The notes under the pieces are model-generated. The model saw nothing but the letters and a program-made list of their open reading frames with translations. It did not search any database and had not been told where the DNA came from. The position numbers and the translations under genes were made by a program. DNA of 64,000 nt from assembly GCA_023091735.1 (NCBI GenBank), contig JALKBU010000042.1:1-64000 (forward strand), written 5' to 3'. This DNA is from Trichomonas tenax (Eukaryota; Parabasalia; Trichomonadida; Trichomonadidae). Of the stretch, positions 8,678 through 19,243 are shown piece after piece; within the stretch, counting starts at the first letter, position 1; each line of letters opens with the position of its first letter.

Positions 8678-10951
8678 ATGGGTGGCGCAACAAGTATAAC
8701 AACGCCTTTGTACGCCATTCTCGACAAATACGCGATCGAAGACCACTCGAACGACCAGCAAATTCTCAATGCATTGCTCGCTGTTGCTCCGAATAGAACT
8801 GAAATTGGATATTATGAACCTACGAAGATAATTCCGATAGCAAACAACCAACCACAAAATCTTATCGCGCTCTGTAATCAGTCTGTGCTGTTTATGGAGA
8901 AATATGACGATGATACTTCGAATTCTCCTTTATCTGCACAACAGCACAATCAGATTTCTCTCGTTTGTCAATTATTCACGTTAATTGTTACCGTTATTCT
9001 CAGCTATTCAGAATATCACCACATATTCAGCGAAATTTCGAAATACGGAGATCTTGAAGCCGCTAAAAAGCGCGCTGACAAGATTTTAGGCGAACAAAAC
9101 AACAGAAAGCCATCAGAAAAACCAGCTCCGGGCAAAGAGACAGACAAAAAGAAGGAGACCTATAAGAAGAAACAAAATACGAAATCAGCAGCAAAACAAG
9201 CGGCAAAGAAGAAGAAACCACAGGATGACGACGACGACGAAGAAGAAGAGGAGGAAGAAGATTCTGATGAAGAGGAAGAAGAAGAGGAGGAAGAAGAGGA
9301 AGATTCTGATGAAGAAGAAGATGAAGAAGACGAAGAAGAAGATGAAGAAGACGAAGAAGAAGAGGAGGAGGAAGAAGAAGAGGGAGAAGAAAAAGATGAA
9401 GAAGAGGATGAGAAGCCAAAAGCAAAAGCAAAATCGCAGCTAACAAAACAACAACCCAGAAAAAAATCACCACCAAAAAAATCCACAGCAAAACAATCTC
9501 AACCAAAAAAATCACAAGCACAAAATAAAAGCTCCAAAAAGAATGTGAAGCAGGATAAGAAGAAACCAGATAAAGAAAATCAAGAACATGCAATGCAAAA
9601 TGATCGTTGGATGATTATGCGCAACAGTTTATCATTGCTTTCGCGTTTTGTTGGTGCAGCAATTCGTATCTTGTTCAATGATAGATTCACATTGACCGAC
9701 AAAGATGGCCTTTGGTCTTCCATTGGCCCGAATGATCAGTCTCAGGCTCTCACTAGATACGACTTACTCAGAGTAATCGTAGCAACAATGAACTTTAAGA
9801 AACTTGCAAAACCGGCCGCAAATATGACAAAGTATTCCCTCACAATGCCTTCTGTTCCTGGCACTCAGTTCATGAGGTCATTCCTGAGATTATGTAAGGA
9901 CTTCGTTAATGAGTTTAACACAGGTTCACTGACAATTTATTCAGGCGAAATGATGAAAACATTGCTTGCTTCTATCTCAGATTTCTCAGTCAAAGATCAA
10001 ACATTTTCTTCCTGCTACGAAAGTTTGGATCCAAAGGAAGTAATGGATGCATTTTTCGGCAAACCTGTTCAAAAGCAGTTCTTAGTTCAGCCAACAATCG
10101 CTTTCTCGACGCCTGCTTTATCATTCATTTACATGGTTGTTTCCCACAACCCAAAGGTCGTCGAGGAGTTGGCAAAGAATGAGAATTATCCTAAATTCAT
10201 TTACAATCTCTCTGTCATTTCACAGTCAACTCATGAAAAGTCTGGTTTCAGTTTCATTCACTCCATCATTCTCGACACACTCATTTTCATGTTCCCATCT
10301 GAAGGCGTTGTTCCTAAGTTAGCATCATCACCAACAGTGTTCCCAGAAATCAAGTATCAACCTAAATCAAAGCGATACGGTCAACTCATCATGGAGCACT
10401 GCTTGAACTTGGCGACGAACGATGCCTTGATTCCAAGCGTTGCCTGCGTTTTCCAGGCAATGGCTCTTATTTATCCTGATTTTGGAGGCCACGTTATCAC
10501 AGAGATATTCAATCTTATACAAAAACTCACCGAGACAGATCAAATCGCAAGCGACAACAAAGGCACAATCAACATTTTGTTCGAAGGCATTGTTGAAAAT
10601 CTTGTCATCAGCACATCAATGAGAGCCCACGTTTTCGCTAAGGCTGATTTGTTCAAGAAGTTGGGCACCATCAAAGTCAAATTCTGCAGAAGCTACAATG
10701 CAATCATGGCATACATCAATGGTGCAAAGAAGGTCTTAGCAAAAGGCGGTGCCAAATCTATCAAAGGAAAAGCTGTTGAAGAGAAATTCAAAGAGCTTAA
10801 TGCGAAGAAATTAATGAAAGGATACAAGACTCAGTTCCCTCATCACAACCAGTCATTCACTGGACAGATGAAGCGGATGTGGCAGAACTGGACACAAATT
10901 CTTGTTGCGAAATCATTCGAAAATGAACTCAAAGCAATATTAACTTGTTAA
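8678..10951 (+). CDS. HID1-like (Dymeclin-family) trafficking protein with a long acidic insert
   Basis: This 757-residue protein begins MGGATS, a potential N-myristoylation site as in HID1 and dymeclin. Residues about 60-115 (NLIALCNQSVLFMEKY, then VCQLFTLIVTVILSYSEY and IFSE) match the pattern of the HID1 N-terminal helices. The C-terminal half (about 320-700), with LWSSIG, FMRSFLRLCKDFVNEF, FSTPALSFIYMVVSHNPKVV and FSFIHSIILDTLIFMFPSEG, follows the helical HID1 core. Members act at Golgi and secretory-granule membranes. Between the two parts, residues about 140-310 are low complexity: Lys-rich, then about 65 nearly unbroken Asp/Glu (9225-9412), then Lys-rich again. Overall length is close to human HID1. 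Family assignment is from remembered pattern, so moderate. Confidence 0.62.
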   Translation: MGGATSITTPLYAILDKYAIEDHSNDQQILNALLAVAPNRTEIGYYEPTKIIPIANNQPQNLIALCNQSVLFMEKYDDDTSNSPLSAQQHNQISLVCQLFTLIVTVILSYSEYHHIFSEISKYGDLEAAKKRADKILGEQNNRKPSEKPAPGKETDKKKETYKKKQNTKSAAKQAAKKKKPQDDDDDEEEEEEEDSDEEEEEEEEEEEDSDEEEDEEDEEEDEEDEEEEEEEEEEGEEKDEEEDEKPKAKAKSQLTKQQPRKKSPPKKSTAKQSQPKKSQAQNKSSKKNVKQDKKKPDKENQEHAMQNDRWMIMRNSLSLLSRFVGAAIRILFNDRFTLTDKDGLWSSIGPNDQSQALTRYDLLRVIVATMNFKKLAKPAANMTKYSLTMPSVPGTQFMRSFLRLCKDFVNEFNTGSLTIYSGEMMKTLLASISDFSVKDQTFSSCYESLDPKEVMDAFFGKPVQKQFLVQPTIAFSTPALSFIYMVVSHNPKVVEELAKNENYPKFIYNLSVISQSTHEKSGFSFIHSIILDTLIFMFPSEGVVPKLASSPTVFPEIKYQPKSKRYGQLIMEHCLNLATNDALIPSVACVFQAMALIYPDFGGHVITEIFNLIQKLTETDQIASDNKGTINILFEGIVENLVISTSMRAHVFAKADLFKKLGTIKVKFCRSYNAIMAYINGAKKVLAKGGAKSIKGKAVEEKFKELNAKKLMKGYKTQFPHHNQSFTGQMKRMWQNWTQILVAKSFENELKAILTC
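9225..9412 (+). repeat. GAA/GAG/GAT low-complexity tract coding for poly-Asp/Glu
   Basis: A purine-rich trinucleotide tract encodes an almost pure Asp/Glu run with occasional Ser inside the HID1-like protein. It creates long Ser- and Leu-rich antisense ORFs that are not genes. Confidence 0.9.
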
Positions 10952-10997
10952 AAAAATATATGTTATTTTCATAAAGAAATAAAAACAAATATTTATT

Positions 10998-13900
10998 CTA
11001 ATTGGCGTAGTTAAATGCCGGTGTTGTGGAAGAAAGGTTTTGGCGATGAATTGTCGATGCAATGGAGAAATCTCTGAAAAGATTTTGATATCTAGCGAAG
11101 ACGTCCAAACATTCGAATGGAATAACGTGAACTCGTGCATCACTTGATAGAATTAAAGCATTTTCATTATCATGTTCAGGAAGTATATCTTTGATTGGGC
11201 TGAGTGCGTTTTCGAGTTCACCAATGAATCTAACGAATTCAGGATTGTTCGTCTTCATTGCTTCGCGAGCGAAAGATGATGTAATTTCTATGTTTGTTGA
11301 TGTTGCCGTGGATTTAATAGATTTGATATTCGGCTTCTTAACTGGCTTCTTTCCTTTCTGTTGGTTATTTGCCGCAACAGACTTCTGTGCTTCATCATTT
11401 GCATCAACTTTTGGTGTTGCAATGATTTGCTTGAAGATGTCATATCTTATGTTGATGTCATCTAAATCGATTGTTATTGATCTGCTTGTGATCACTTCCT
11501 TTTCGACAAAGCTGATTGTTGATGCTTCGAGGCCATCTCCGAGATCTTCGATGATGATTAAAGTGAGTTTCCTTTGAAGACAGAAAATCTTGATTTCGTC
11601 ATATGTAACATTGAATGTAACAGCGTTCGTTCCAGATTTGATTTGAGAGAAATAATTCATTGATGTTGTGTACATTGCCGAAGTGCTTGGATTGAAGAAT
11701 CTCTTTCTGAGTCTTTCCGCTTCGTGAACGAATATCAGTTCTCTGTTGTCTGGTGGTGAATTTGCTTCGAGATCAATCATTCTCGCGATATAAGCAGCGC
11801 TGCCTTGTGCAACGAGGAACTGGAAAATGGCACCACGAGCATCTGTTTCTTTGAGGATATCAAACAACTCAACAGCGATTGTTCCAGCTTTCTGATATTC
11901 GAATGACTGAATCAACATCGTAACAGCAGAAAGCATGTGATTGACGGAGTTCTGGAGCGTGACATTATCTTCAGCAACAAAGTGAATACATTGACCGAGA
12001 AGCATTATCATTGTTGTCTTCAGACGCGCAGGGATATAATGGATATTCTGGATTGCGCTGAATCGCAATATTGCAGCTGATGGAGAAAGATCTTGCAATG
12101 GTTGTTGTGTTTTATCGACAAACTCTTCATAAAGGGATGAATGAGATCCTAAGACATCGTAATCGATTCCTTGTCTTTCGTATTTGCTGATTGTTGGAGC
12201 AAACTTGACGACAATTGTTCCAAACAAGTTTATGGTTTCAACAAGCCTGATTAACTGCGGCAAACTTTCATCTTCGCCAAGATCGCAGACTGAGTTATAA
12301 CTATCTTCAGTGAGTTCAACAACTTCTCTGATTTGGTTTCCAACATCTCTGAATTCAACAACATCGCGTGGGAAGTTATCTGATTCAAGAGCACGCGAAC
12401 AAAGAGCAATGAAAACATCAATGCCGCAGCAAGTCTGAAAATCAGGATTGTAAGTTTTGATGAGAGCAGAGCAATCAAGAGGAGCAATAAATTGGACAGA
12501 AGACTTCATCATGTAATCGAGTTTCATCTGTTCGAATATTGATGATGGCTTCAGTTGTCTGAGTGCAGATTCAATGAGATGTAATGTGAACACTGGATTT
12601 CCTCCAATAGTAAATGATGTTTCAAACCATTCAAGCCAGAAGTCGAATGTTGCTTTCGCAACTTTGCTGGACTCCATAACGAGCTCTGTTGCGAGTTCAA
12701 AGTGCCCTGAGCGAGATTCAACGAGAGCGAGCATTCTCTGGCAAACAGATTTCGTTGGAAGATCATTGAGTTGCTCAGCTTGCGACATTGCTGTATTAAT
12801 GAGATATAAAGCATGCGTGTACTCTCCAAACTTGAGTTCTATCTCTGCAGACTTGATTAAAAGCTTGCGGAGAGGAGGAAGCTTTGAAGGGAGATCTGTT
12901 TTATATCTTCCGACGATTTCGTGCCAATTGTGCATTTCTGCTTCTGTTAAAGCGAAGTCTGTTGGGAATGGTGTTGTGCAAACTATATTAAGTCTGTCCA
13001 AAAACAGTCTAAACTTGAGCTGAATGAAATGCTCGAATCGCGGACAGTTGAGTGTCTTAAGTGAAGCGAATAATTGATACCACAATTTAAGCATTTGATA
13101 TTCATAACCAGCGAATGAGCAAACATCGATAATCATCACTAATTCTTGAACAACTTCTTCCAAGTCTTGGAAATTGATGTGCTTGTGAGTGTCTGCGCTT
13201 TGAATCATTTGAATCCATCCACTTGCAACTCCATTGTCAACAAATGTTGCCGGCGTTTCCTCCTTTTGCATGTTATTCTTATCTTTGTGCGACAATCTGG
13301 CTTTCATCTTCGACTTCTTTGTCTCAGAGTCATCATCTTCAGAAACAACGTTTAACTGCACTGTTTGCATCCATAAATCATTGGAAAGATTAATTGCTTG
13401 TTTAACAAGTTCTTTGAACTTCTCTTTATCATTTGTTGTTGTGATTTCGAGTGCGAGAATGTGAATCTTGCATGCGTTGATTTCTGCTGCTGGTTTATCA
13501 GCGATTGCAGCTTGAGCGTCTTCAATCACTTTATCAACAATGTCTGATTCAGCTTTGTTGTGTCTGAGCCATTTCGCGAAGTTTAAGTTCGCTCTAAATC
13601 TCTCCATAACATCAACTTGTCTCAAGCTATCGATTGCCTTTTCGAGAGCTGTGCATTGGACAATTGGATCTGTTGCAAGGTCAGCAACAAATGACCAGAG
13701 ATCACTTTGATACTTAGAGTCGCCAAGTTGCTTAACTCTGAGCATTTCGTCCAATAATGTGCTTTGTTTCTTTTGACAATCGAGTTTGTTTGTAATGATG
13801 AGATTCAAACGCCATAAATCTGCATGAACGGCTTTGTTTAGAACAGAAATAGCTTCTTGCATTGCCTTTCTCGCTCCTTTCCATTCACCTTGATCTATGA

Positions 13901-16895
13901 AAGCCTGAATGAGAATGTGATACAATCTAACGCTGTTTTTATCATCAATTCCAACACTTTTTGCCAACTTAAGAGCATCTGGCAAATGCGGGGCAATCAT
14001 CATTCTGAATATTGGGAATTCTTCACCCTCTGATATACACGCGCAGAAATACTGCAAACTGAGACGTGCGTTATCAATGGATTTTGCTTTATTGAAGAAA
14101 TCTATCGATCTCAAAAAGTCGATACTTGCATCTCTTCTTAAATTATCCTGACAAGAAAACTCCTGAAGCGCTGGCTGAATAAGTTTGAGGTATGTCATGC
14201 CTCTGCAGAAGTGCGCGAGGCCGAGATAATAATAATCATCTTTGTTTGCTGGTTTAGGAATCAATTCGATTGTCTTTGATGCTGAATCAATTGCAAGTTG
14301 ATGCATATCAAGTCTCATTGATTTTTCGCTGATTATTGCTTGAATCATAGGATCTGTTACAGTTGTGTAAATTTGCGCGAGTGTTTCTGCTTTGTGTTGA
14401 ACTTTATCATTCATAATTGTCGCGATATTTGACAAATTAGAGAAATCAGGATCAGAAAGATTTGGCGGTGGAGCATTTCTCTTAGCAAACACTTCAACTA
14501 ATCTATCAACAAGCGCTTTCTTCTCAGAAACAGTGACAACATATGGAATTGCTCTCATTAATGTATCTTCCGCTTGTTTGAGAAGCTTCTGTTTTGCTGG
14601 ATCCATTGCCGGCGGTTTCTTCTTTGCTTGTGCATTTTGCTGCTGCTGAGCAGGTTGCGGAGGTTCAACGCACATCGTAAGAATGATGCTGACATAATAA
14701 TTCGTCATATGGCCGCAAAGCTGACGTGCTGGATAGAAATCAATAATATCGAAAAGAGATGTGACGCATTCTCCAACAAATTCAAGAACATCTTGGCATT
14801 GTTGTGGTGGTGAATTAACTAAATAAGAATTCCAGAATTGAGCAATTGCATTAAATCCTAATCTGTTCTTTCTTATCATGTAAACATTGGCAACTTGTTG
14901 AAATGCTGGGTCTGCGAAGTCCTGCATACTTATAGATCCTCCTTTTGCATTAGAAGAGCTCCCCTTGGCTTTATTTGGTGAAGATGTGCTTTGTGTTGTT
15001 AATTCATCAAATGCTTTCGAATATAAAACATTCCAAACGAAAACAGGACCAGAAGCAGGGAATATATTCTTCTTGAGGTCCTTCATCATCATTACAACGA
15101 AATTAACAAACTCAACGCAAATGAGTTTGTTTTGTTTCTTTGATTTAAAGATTGCTTGGATACCTAAAATTATTGTTTCACATTGTATTTCGATTGCATA
15201 ATCGTAAACAATTGGATCCCATTTGATTTCAGTAAATTGCAAACAAATCTGAACAGCTTTATCATAATCTCCGCTGCTCATTGTTGCTTTAACGATCTCA
15301 TTCCATATTTTTGCAATGTATGCTGCTGTATCGGCTTCCGTTTGTTTCGCTTTCTCGCTGAAATTGTGAATCATCATATAAGCCATATCAATGTTATCTT
15401 CCGTGACATTCTTCTGGAACAGGAACTGCATGGCCTGATCTAATGGATCCGCTTGTTGAACTAAAGGATCAAGCATAATTGATGTCTGCCGCATCTCGGG
15501 AATTATAAATCTATCGAATGGATGTGTAAGTCTTGATTGATGATCTGGAATGTAATAATCGATTGCTGCAGCTTGCTTTAGTTGATCTAAAGCTCTGTTC
15601 GGCTCACCGAGAGCATTCAGAACTTTGGACATTACGAAAATCATTTGTGACAGCATTGGGTAGACTTGGCAGCCCATTTTTGTTAATATTTCGATTGCTC
15701 CTTGAAGAGGTTTCACTAATAAATCAGGTTTATCGAGAATCATCAAAGCATTTGACCAAAGAGCGACAGCTGCATCTTGAACGATAACAGCATCACTCTG
15801 TTGAAATGCTTGTTGCATTATATGATGCAAGTTTGCGATTGATGCCATTCTTTCTTCGATTGTTTGTTGTTTTCCGAGATTTAACTCTGCAGTGATAAGT
15901 GCTGCATGAGATTTCGCGAGTTGTGATCTTGCCGACGAAGCCCTTGCTTGACAATCATTTGCAAGCTGTGTTACACCAATTTGAAGCGCATATCTTCCAA
16001 TTTCGCCGATTGTTATTTCCGCAGCTGTTGTATCATCATTGTCTTTCTTGGAGTCAACGACTTGACAAAGAATCTTAAAAGCTTCTTGTATATCTTTAGG
16101 ATTGGTTTGTCCGAGTGATGCTGATGATTGATATAAGATAATCGCTTTCTGAACTTGTTCATTTAATTCTAATTTCATTTTAAGCAAAGGGGCAATTGAC
16201 TTTCTTGAAAAATGCACAAAAATGTGCAACAACGAATATCGAAGCTGCAAAAGATTTGTTGGTATGTGTGTGAATAGTTTTTGTATTAATTTCGATGCTT
16301 CATCAGATTTTGACATATCATCGAGAATACAGCCATATAACAAGCACAACGCAATGTACAGGCGCAGATTAACATTAAACTTCTGAGATAAGTGTGTTTC
16401 AAGCAGAGGAACAGCAATTGATAAAATACTTTGTAAATTATATCTTTCTTCATTTGGAAAGAAGGGACGTGCAATATCATACAAAACGAAGCACGCACGC
16501 AATGCTAGAGGCTGATATAATGGATGCTCTTGTATTACTTTAAATGCTCTCTGTAGGATGTCTATTGCCTTGATATTGAACTCCCTGGCCTTCATGCCAC
16601 GCTCTGATTGTCCTCTAAAGTTGCTGATTAAAGCTTGTACAATTAACGATCTTACTTGATATTGATTTAAAGGTTCTTGCAGGTGACTGTATATAGTGAT
16701 TATCTTTTCAGGGCGATCTATGTTGACTTTTTGATATGGTTTCGGGAGATCGAAGAATCTTTCCGCTAATAATAAGTAAATATCAGAAGAAATAGTCTCT
16801 CCGGTCGAAGAAAGGAGCTTATTGTAGACTGTTATCAAGTTCTGCTCCGTTGGTTTTGTCTCAGATGACAAAATCAAGCGGATATTTTGCTCCAT
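10998..16895 (-). CDS. CFAP46: CFAP46-like TPR protein of the axonemal central apparatus
   Basis: This 1965-residue, almost wholly helical protein carries scattered TPR-like pairs. Its N-terminus has the layout I associate with CFAP46/TTC40: a first helical repeat, then LRACFVLYDIARPFFPNEER and LQSILSIAVPLLETHL, matching the conserved block before the first TPR group. CFAP46 belongs to the C1d projection of the flagellar central pair and helps set beating. Low-complexity linkers lie near 640 (QSTSSPNKAKGSSSN) and 750 (PAQQQQNAQAKKKPP), with a basic stretch near 1830 (KGKKPVKKPNIKSIKS). It is shorter than vertebrate CFAP46, which is about 2,700 residues. It starts at ATG 16893-16895 and ends TAA. 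The 3' end lies 46 bp from the convergent HID1-like gene. Confidence 0.72.
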   Translation of the reverse strand: MEQNIRLILSSETKPTEQNLITVYNKLLSSTGETISSDIYLLLAERFFDLPKPYQKVNIDRPEKIITIYSHLQEPLNQYQVRSLIVQALISNFRGQSERGMKAREFNIKAIDILQRAFKVIQEHPLYQPLALRACFVLYDIARPFFPNEERYNLQSILSIAVPLLETHLSQKFNVNLRLYIALCLLYGCILDDMSKSDEASKLIQKLFTHIPTNLLQLRYSLLHIFVHFSRKSIAPLLKMKLELNEQVQKAIILYQSSASLGQTNPKDIQEAFKILCQVVDSKKDNDDTTAAEITIGEIGRYALQIGVTQLANDCQARASSARSQLAKSHAALITAELNLGKQQTIEERMASIANLHHIMQQAFQQSDAVIVQDAAVALWSNALMILDKPDLLVKPLQGAIEILTKMGCQVYPMLSQMIFVMSKVLNALGEPNRALDQLKQAAAIDYYIPDHQSRLTHPFDRFIIPEMRQTSIMLDPLVQQADPLDQAMQFLFQKNVTEDNIDMAYMMIHNFSEKAKQTEADTAAYIAKIWNEIVKATMSSGDYDKAVQICLQFTEIKWDPIVYDYAIEIQCETIILGIQAIFKSKKQNKLICVEFVNFVVMMMKDLKKNIFPASGPVFVWNVLYSKAFDELTTQSTSSPNKAKGSSSNAKGGSISMQDFADPAFQQVANVYMIRKNRLGFNAIAQFWNSYLVNSPPQQCQDVLEFVGECVTSLFDIIDFYPARQLCGHMTNYYVSIILTMCVEPPQPAQQQQNAQAKKKPPAMDPAKQKLLKQAEDTLMRAIPYVVTVSEKKALVDRLVEVFAKRNAPPPNLSDPDFSNLSNIATIMNDKVQHKAETLAQIYTTVTDPMIQAIISEKSMRLDMHQLAIDSASKTIELIPKPANKDDYYYLGLAHFCRGMTYLKLIQPALQEFSCQDNLRRDASIDFLRSIDFFNKAKSIDNARLSLQYFCACISEGEEFPIFRMMIAPHLPDALKLAKSVGIDDKNSVRLYHILIQAFIDQGEWKGARKAMQEAISVLNKAVHADLWRLNLIITNKLDCQKKQSTLLDEMLRVKQLGDSKYQSDLWSFVADLATDPIVQCTALEKAIDSLRQVDVMERFRANLNFAKWLRHNKAESDIVDKVIEDAQAAIADKPAAEINACKIHILALEITTTNDKEKFKELVKQAINLSNDLWMQTVQLNVVSEDDDSETKKSKMKARLSHKDKNNMQKEETPATFVDNGVASGWIQMIQSADTHKHINFQDLEEVVQELVMIIDVCSFAGYEYQMLKLWYQLFASLKTLNCPRFEHFIQLKFRLFLDRLNIVCTTPFPTDFALTEAEMHNWHEIVGRYKTDLPSKLPPLRKLLIKSAEIELKFGEYTHALYLINTAMSQAEQLNDLPTKSVCQRMLALVESRSGHFELATELVMESSKVAKATFDFWLEWFETSFTIGGNPVFTLHLIESALRQLKPSSIFEQMKLDYMMKSSVQFIAPLDCSALIKTYNPDFQTCCGIDVFIALCSRALESDNFPRDVVEFRDVGNQIREVVELTEDSYNSVCDLGEDESLPQLIRLVETINLFGTIVVKFAPTISKYERQGIDYDVLGSHSSLYEEFVDKTQQPLQDLSPSAAILRFSAIQNIHYIPARLKTTMIMLLGQCIHFVAEDNVTLQNSVNHMLSAVTMLIQSFEYQKAGTIAVELFDILKETDARGAIFQFLVAQGSAAYIARMIDLEANSPPDNRELIFVHEAERLRKRFFNPSTSAMYTTSMNYFSQIKSGTNAVTFNVTYDEIKIFCLQRKLTLIIIEDLGDGLEASTISFVEKEVITSRSITIDLDDINIRYDIFKQIIATPKVDANDEAQKSVAANNQQKGKKPVKKPNIKSIKSTATSTNIEITSSFAREAMKTNNPEFVRFIGELENALSPIKDILPEHDNENALILSSDARVHVIPFECLDVFARYQNLFRDFSIASTIHRQNLSSTTPAFNYAN

Positions 16896-17716
16896 TTCAA
16901 ATTAATAAACGAAAGTTTTGTTCTCATTTTCATTTTTCGATTTTCGTTGATTTTGTGACATAAATATTTAATATTTTCTATTATTTTCTTATTATCATGA
17001 TTATATTCATTTAGCATTATATATCTGTGAAATAAAACATGATGAAACTCATTTAATTATGGTTTTATTGAAGATGAAAATGGAGCGTAAAAATCTAACA
17101 AAACATCAAATTTATAAAACTCCAAAATTTCGTATGAAATCAATGATGCTTATCACCTTTTATTTAAATAATGCATTAAAATACGAAAATAAATATTTCA
17201 GAAATCTGCCAAATGTCAAAAATATAAAAAATAGAGATCCAGCCATACCTTGTATTAAATAAGATATAATCCAGGACTGAATTTCAAATATTGATTAACA
17301 GTGCCGGAATTTAAAATTTATTTTCATAAAAGTATTGATCACATTATGAGCCAACTGTATCAAAAATTTCACATACAGAACCATACAAATTGATATCTAA
17401 AATGTTCAGCCATAGAACCAGACAATTTTTTCCTGATTGAATTTATTTTTCTTTGAAATCATGAAAATATTACTTGGCAATGCATGTGGTATCTGAAAAT
17501 GATAATATTTTAGATGGTCGATTTAAATTGATAAAATTTTAGTGATAAATAGCGAATACTAACAATAACATATCCAAATTTCAACCCAAAATCGACATTT
17601 AGTCAATTATCGGACAATTTTGCTAAATTTTAAATATAAGCTTACCTAGTTATTCGGAGTCTATTTACTTGTCCAAAATCGAAAAACAAAATTAACGCTT
17701 TTATAAGTTATTTTTT
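16896..17716. other. Intergenic region between divergent genes
   Basis: AT-rich. The short ORF at 17059-17262 is Lys/Asn-rich, as expected by chance, and has no motif. No RNA gene or repeat recognised. Confidence 0.5.
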
Positions 17717-18001
17717 ATGTGCAAAGAAACAGACAACAACGAGAAAACTGAGAAGCCAAAGGTAGAAGAAAAGAAAGAAGAAAAGAAGGTCGAAGAAGAT
17801 CCAAAGGTTCAGGAGCGAAATATCGAAGATAAAATAGAAGACAAATCTAATCAACCGGAAGTCCCTCCTTCAACGCCACCAAAAATACCAGTGGCCGAGC
17901 CAGATCAGGTCAAGCAAATGGAGCAGGAATATTACTCTTATTCAACATCTTCAGAATATTATTCCACTTCAGAGCCTTCCACAACAACTACAAATACATA
18001 A
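17717..18001 (+). CDS. Small low-complexity charged protein
   Basis: This 94-residue ORF goes from ATG to TAA. Residues 6-50 are dominated by Lys and Glu, 50-62 are Pro-rich (PEVPPSTPPKIPVAEP) and the C-terminus is Tyr/Ser/Thr-rich (EYYSYSTSSEYYSTS). There is no signal peptide or membrane segment and no recognisable domain. Its codon content is less AT-rich than the flanks, which supports a real gene. It converges on the phosphatase-like gene with a 93-bp gap. Function unknown. Confidence 0.5.
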   Translation: MCKETDNNEKTEKPKVEEKKEEKKVEEDPKVQERNIEDKIEDKSNQPEVPPSTPPKIPVAEPDQVKQMEQEYYSYSTSSEYYSTSEPSTTTTNT

Positions 18002-18094
18002 AATTGTTCATTTTATATATTCATCCGATTGTTCTTCAAAAAATTATTTTATTATTAAATTATTCAAGTTTTACTTTAATATATTATCAATAAT

Positions 18095-19243
18095 TTATTC
18101 AGAGAAGATGTCTTGCTCAGAGCAGACACCATCGATGAGTGGCTCAATTTGAATTCTAAAACGATCATATCTAATAAATTTGATCTCTTGGCCATTAAGG
18201 ACAAATCTAGCGTACTGATTTCCATCAGTGTTATCTTGCCAGATTTCGAAGCTCAAATGAGAGCCAAGTGGAATATCTTGCTTATAATCAAAAATAGAGC
18301 ATAAAGCAGCAATAACATTGCCTCTAGCGGCTTGGTAGTTAGCAATAACCTTTGTATTTTGGCCGATTGCCTTATCTGCGTATTTGAATAAATGTCTGAG
18401 TGTTGGAGCGGCAGCGATGGCAGAATTATTTGTGTAGAAGTAGGACTCCTCGTATTTAATAATATCCTTGCATTTTTCGATGATGTTATCGTTGAATTCA
18501 GCTGGTAATGTTGAATTTTCGTTGCATTTCATTGATAAAGCGAATCTGCAAACATTCTGTATATTAGAATTTGTTGGATCAACATTGATAGACTTCATTG
18601 CAGCATCCATCGTTGTTTTAGCTGTTTCATAGAAAGACTTATAAGCTTCTGTATTCTGATAAACAGCATAAGCATTATTTAAGTCCTTGCATATGCTTTG
18701 TGCAACTATTAAAGGCGATTTTGTTTCTGCTGATGTTTCAATTGAGAGAATTTCGTTATCAGATTGTGGAGGATACAAACCAATGAGGAATGTCTGTGTG
18801 GAATGGAACGAACAGTCATCGGGAGCTGAGAAGAACCTGAAGAATTTAGGATTAAGCTCTTCTGGAAGGAATTTAAGATCATCAACGAGATATTTTCGAT
18901 ATAATTTGCCTAATTCGAGAGAATTCTTTCGCCCCTGAACCGTCAAATCATTCCAACGGCAGTTTTCAGGGAATTCTGCGTAAAGTGGATCAATAATTTG
19001 ATGATAGTGTCTGTATTGCATTGATGGCGCAATTCTTGTTCTAAATCCACTGTTATCGTCTTCGTTGCATTTCCATGCTCCTAATTTGCTTTTTGGAAGA
19101 TAAGAATTTCTTGGTGTTAAAAGTCCAGGATCGTTGAGAATAGAAACAAATTTCAGCTTCTTGTCCTGCAGTGGGGACGGAGCTGTGAGCGGCGCCTTGC
19201 AGAAGTCTGCACTTAACGAATAAGAGAATAAAAGAGGAAACAT
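18095..19243 (-). CDS. Histidine-phosphatase-fold protein lacking catalytic motifs
   Basis: The first ATG is at 19241-19243, giving 382 residues. The N-terminus MFPLLFSYSLSADFCKA looks like a signal peptide. The fold is recognised from clade-2 histidine acid phosphatase landmarks: LKFVSIL at the first strand; NSYLPKSKLGAWKC; LTVQGRKNSLELGKLYRKYL followed by DLKFLPEELNP; then STQTFLIGLYPP; and near the C-terminus PLGSHLSFEIWQD. The catalytic RHGxRxP position reads LNDPGLLTP. The later RxTxxxR segment reads FSAPDDCSFHS. The C-terminal HD position reads AAR within IANYQAARGNVIAAL. The nucleophilic His, the phosphate-binding Arg and the proton-donor Asp therefore all appear lost while the frame is intact. 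I infer a secreted or lysosomal pseudoenzyme, perhaps ligand-binding. Confidence 0.75.
   Translation of the reverse strand: MFPLLFSYSLSADFCKAPLTAPSPLQDKKLKFVSILNDPGLLTPRNSYLPKSKLGAWKCNEDDNSGFRTRIAPSMQYRHYHQIIDPLYAEFPENCRWNDLTVQGRKNSLELGKLYRKYLVDDLKFLPEELNPKFFRFFSAPDDCSFHSTQTFLIGLYPPQSDNEILSIETSAETKSPLIVAQSICKDLNNAYAVYQNTEAYKSFYETAKTTMDAAMKSINVDPTNSNIQNVCRFALSMKCNENSTLPAEFNDNIIEKCKDIIKYEESYFYTNNSAIAAAPTLRHLFKYADKAIGQNTKVIANYQAARGNVIAALCSIFDYKQDIPLGSHLSFEIWQDNTDGNQYARFVLNGQEIKFIRYDRFRIQIEPLIDGVCSEQDIFSE

Noticed and set aside
9063..9593. Antisense Leu- and Ser-rich ORFs opposite the HID1-like gene
   Set aside because: Composition follows directly from the GAA/GAG tract on the other strand.
17059..17262. 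67-codon Lys/Asn-rich ORF
   Set aside because: Composition is what random AT-rich DNA would encode.
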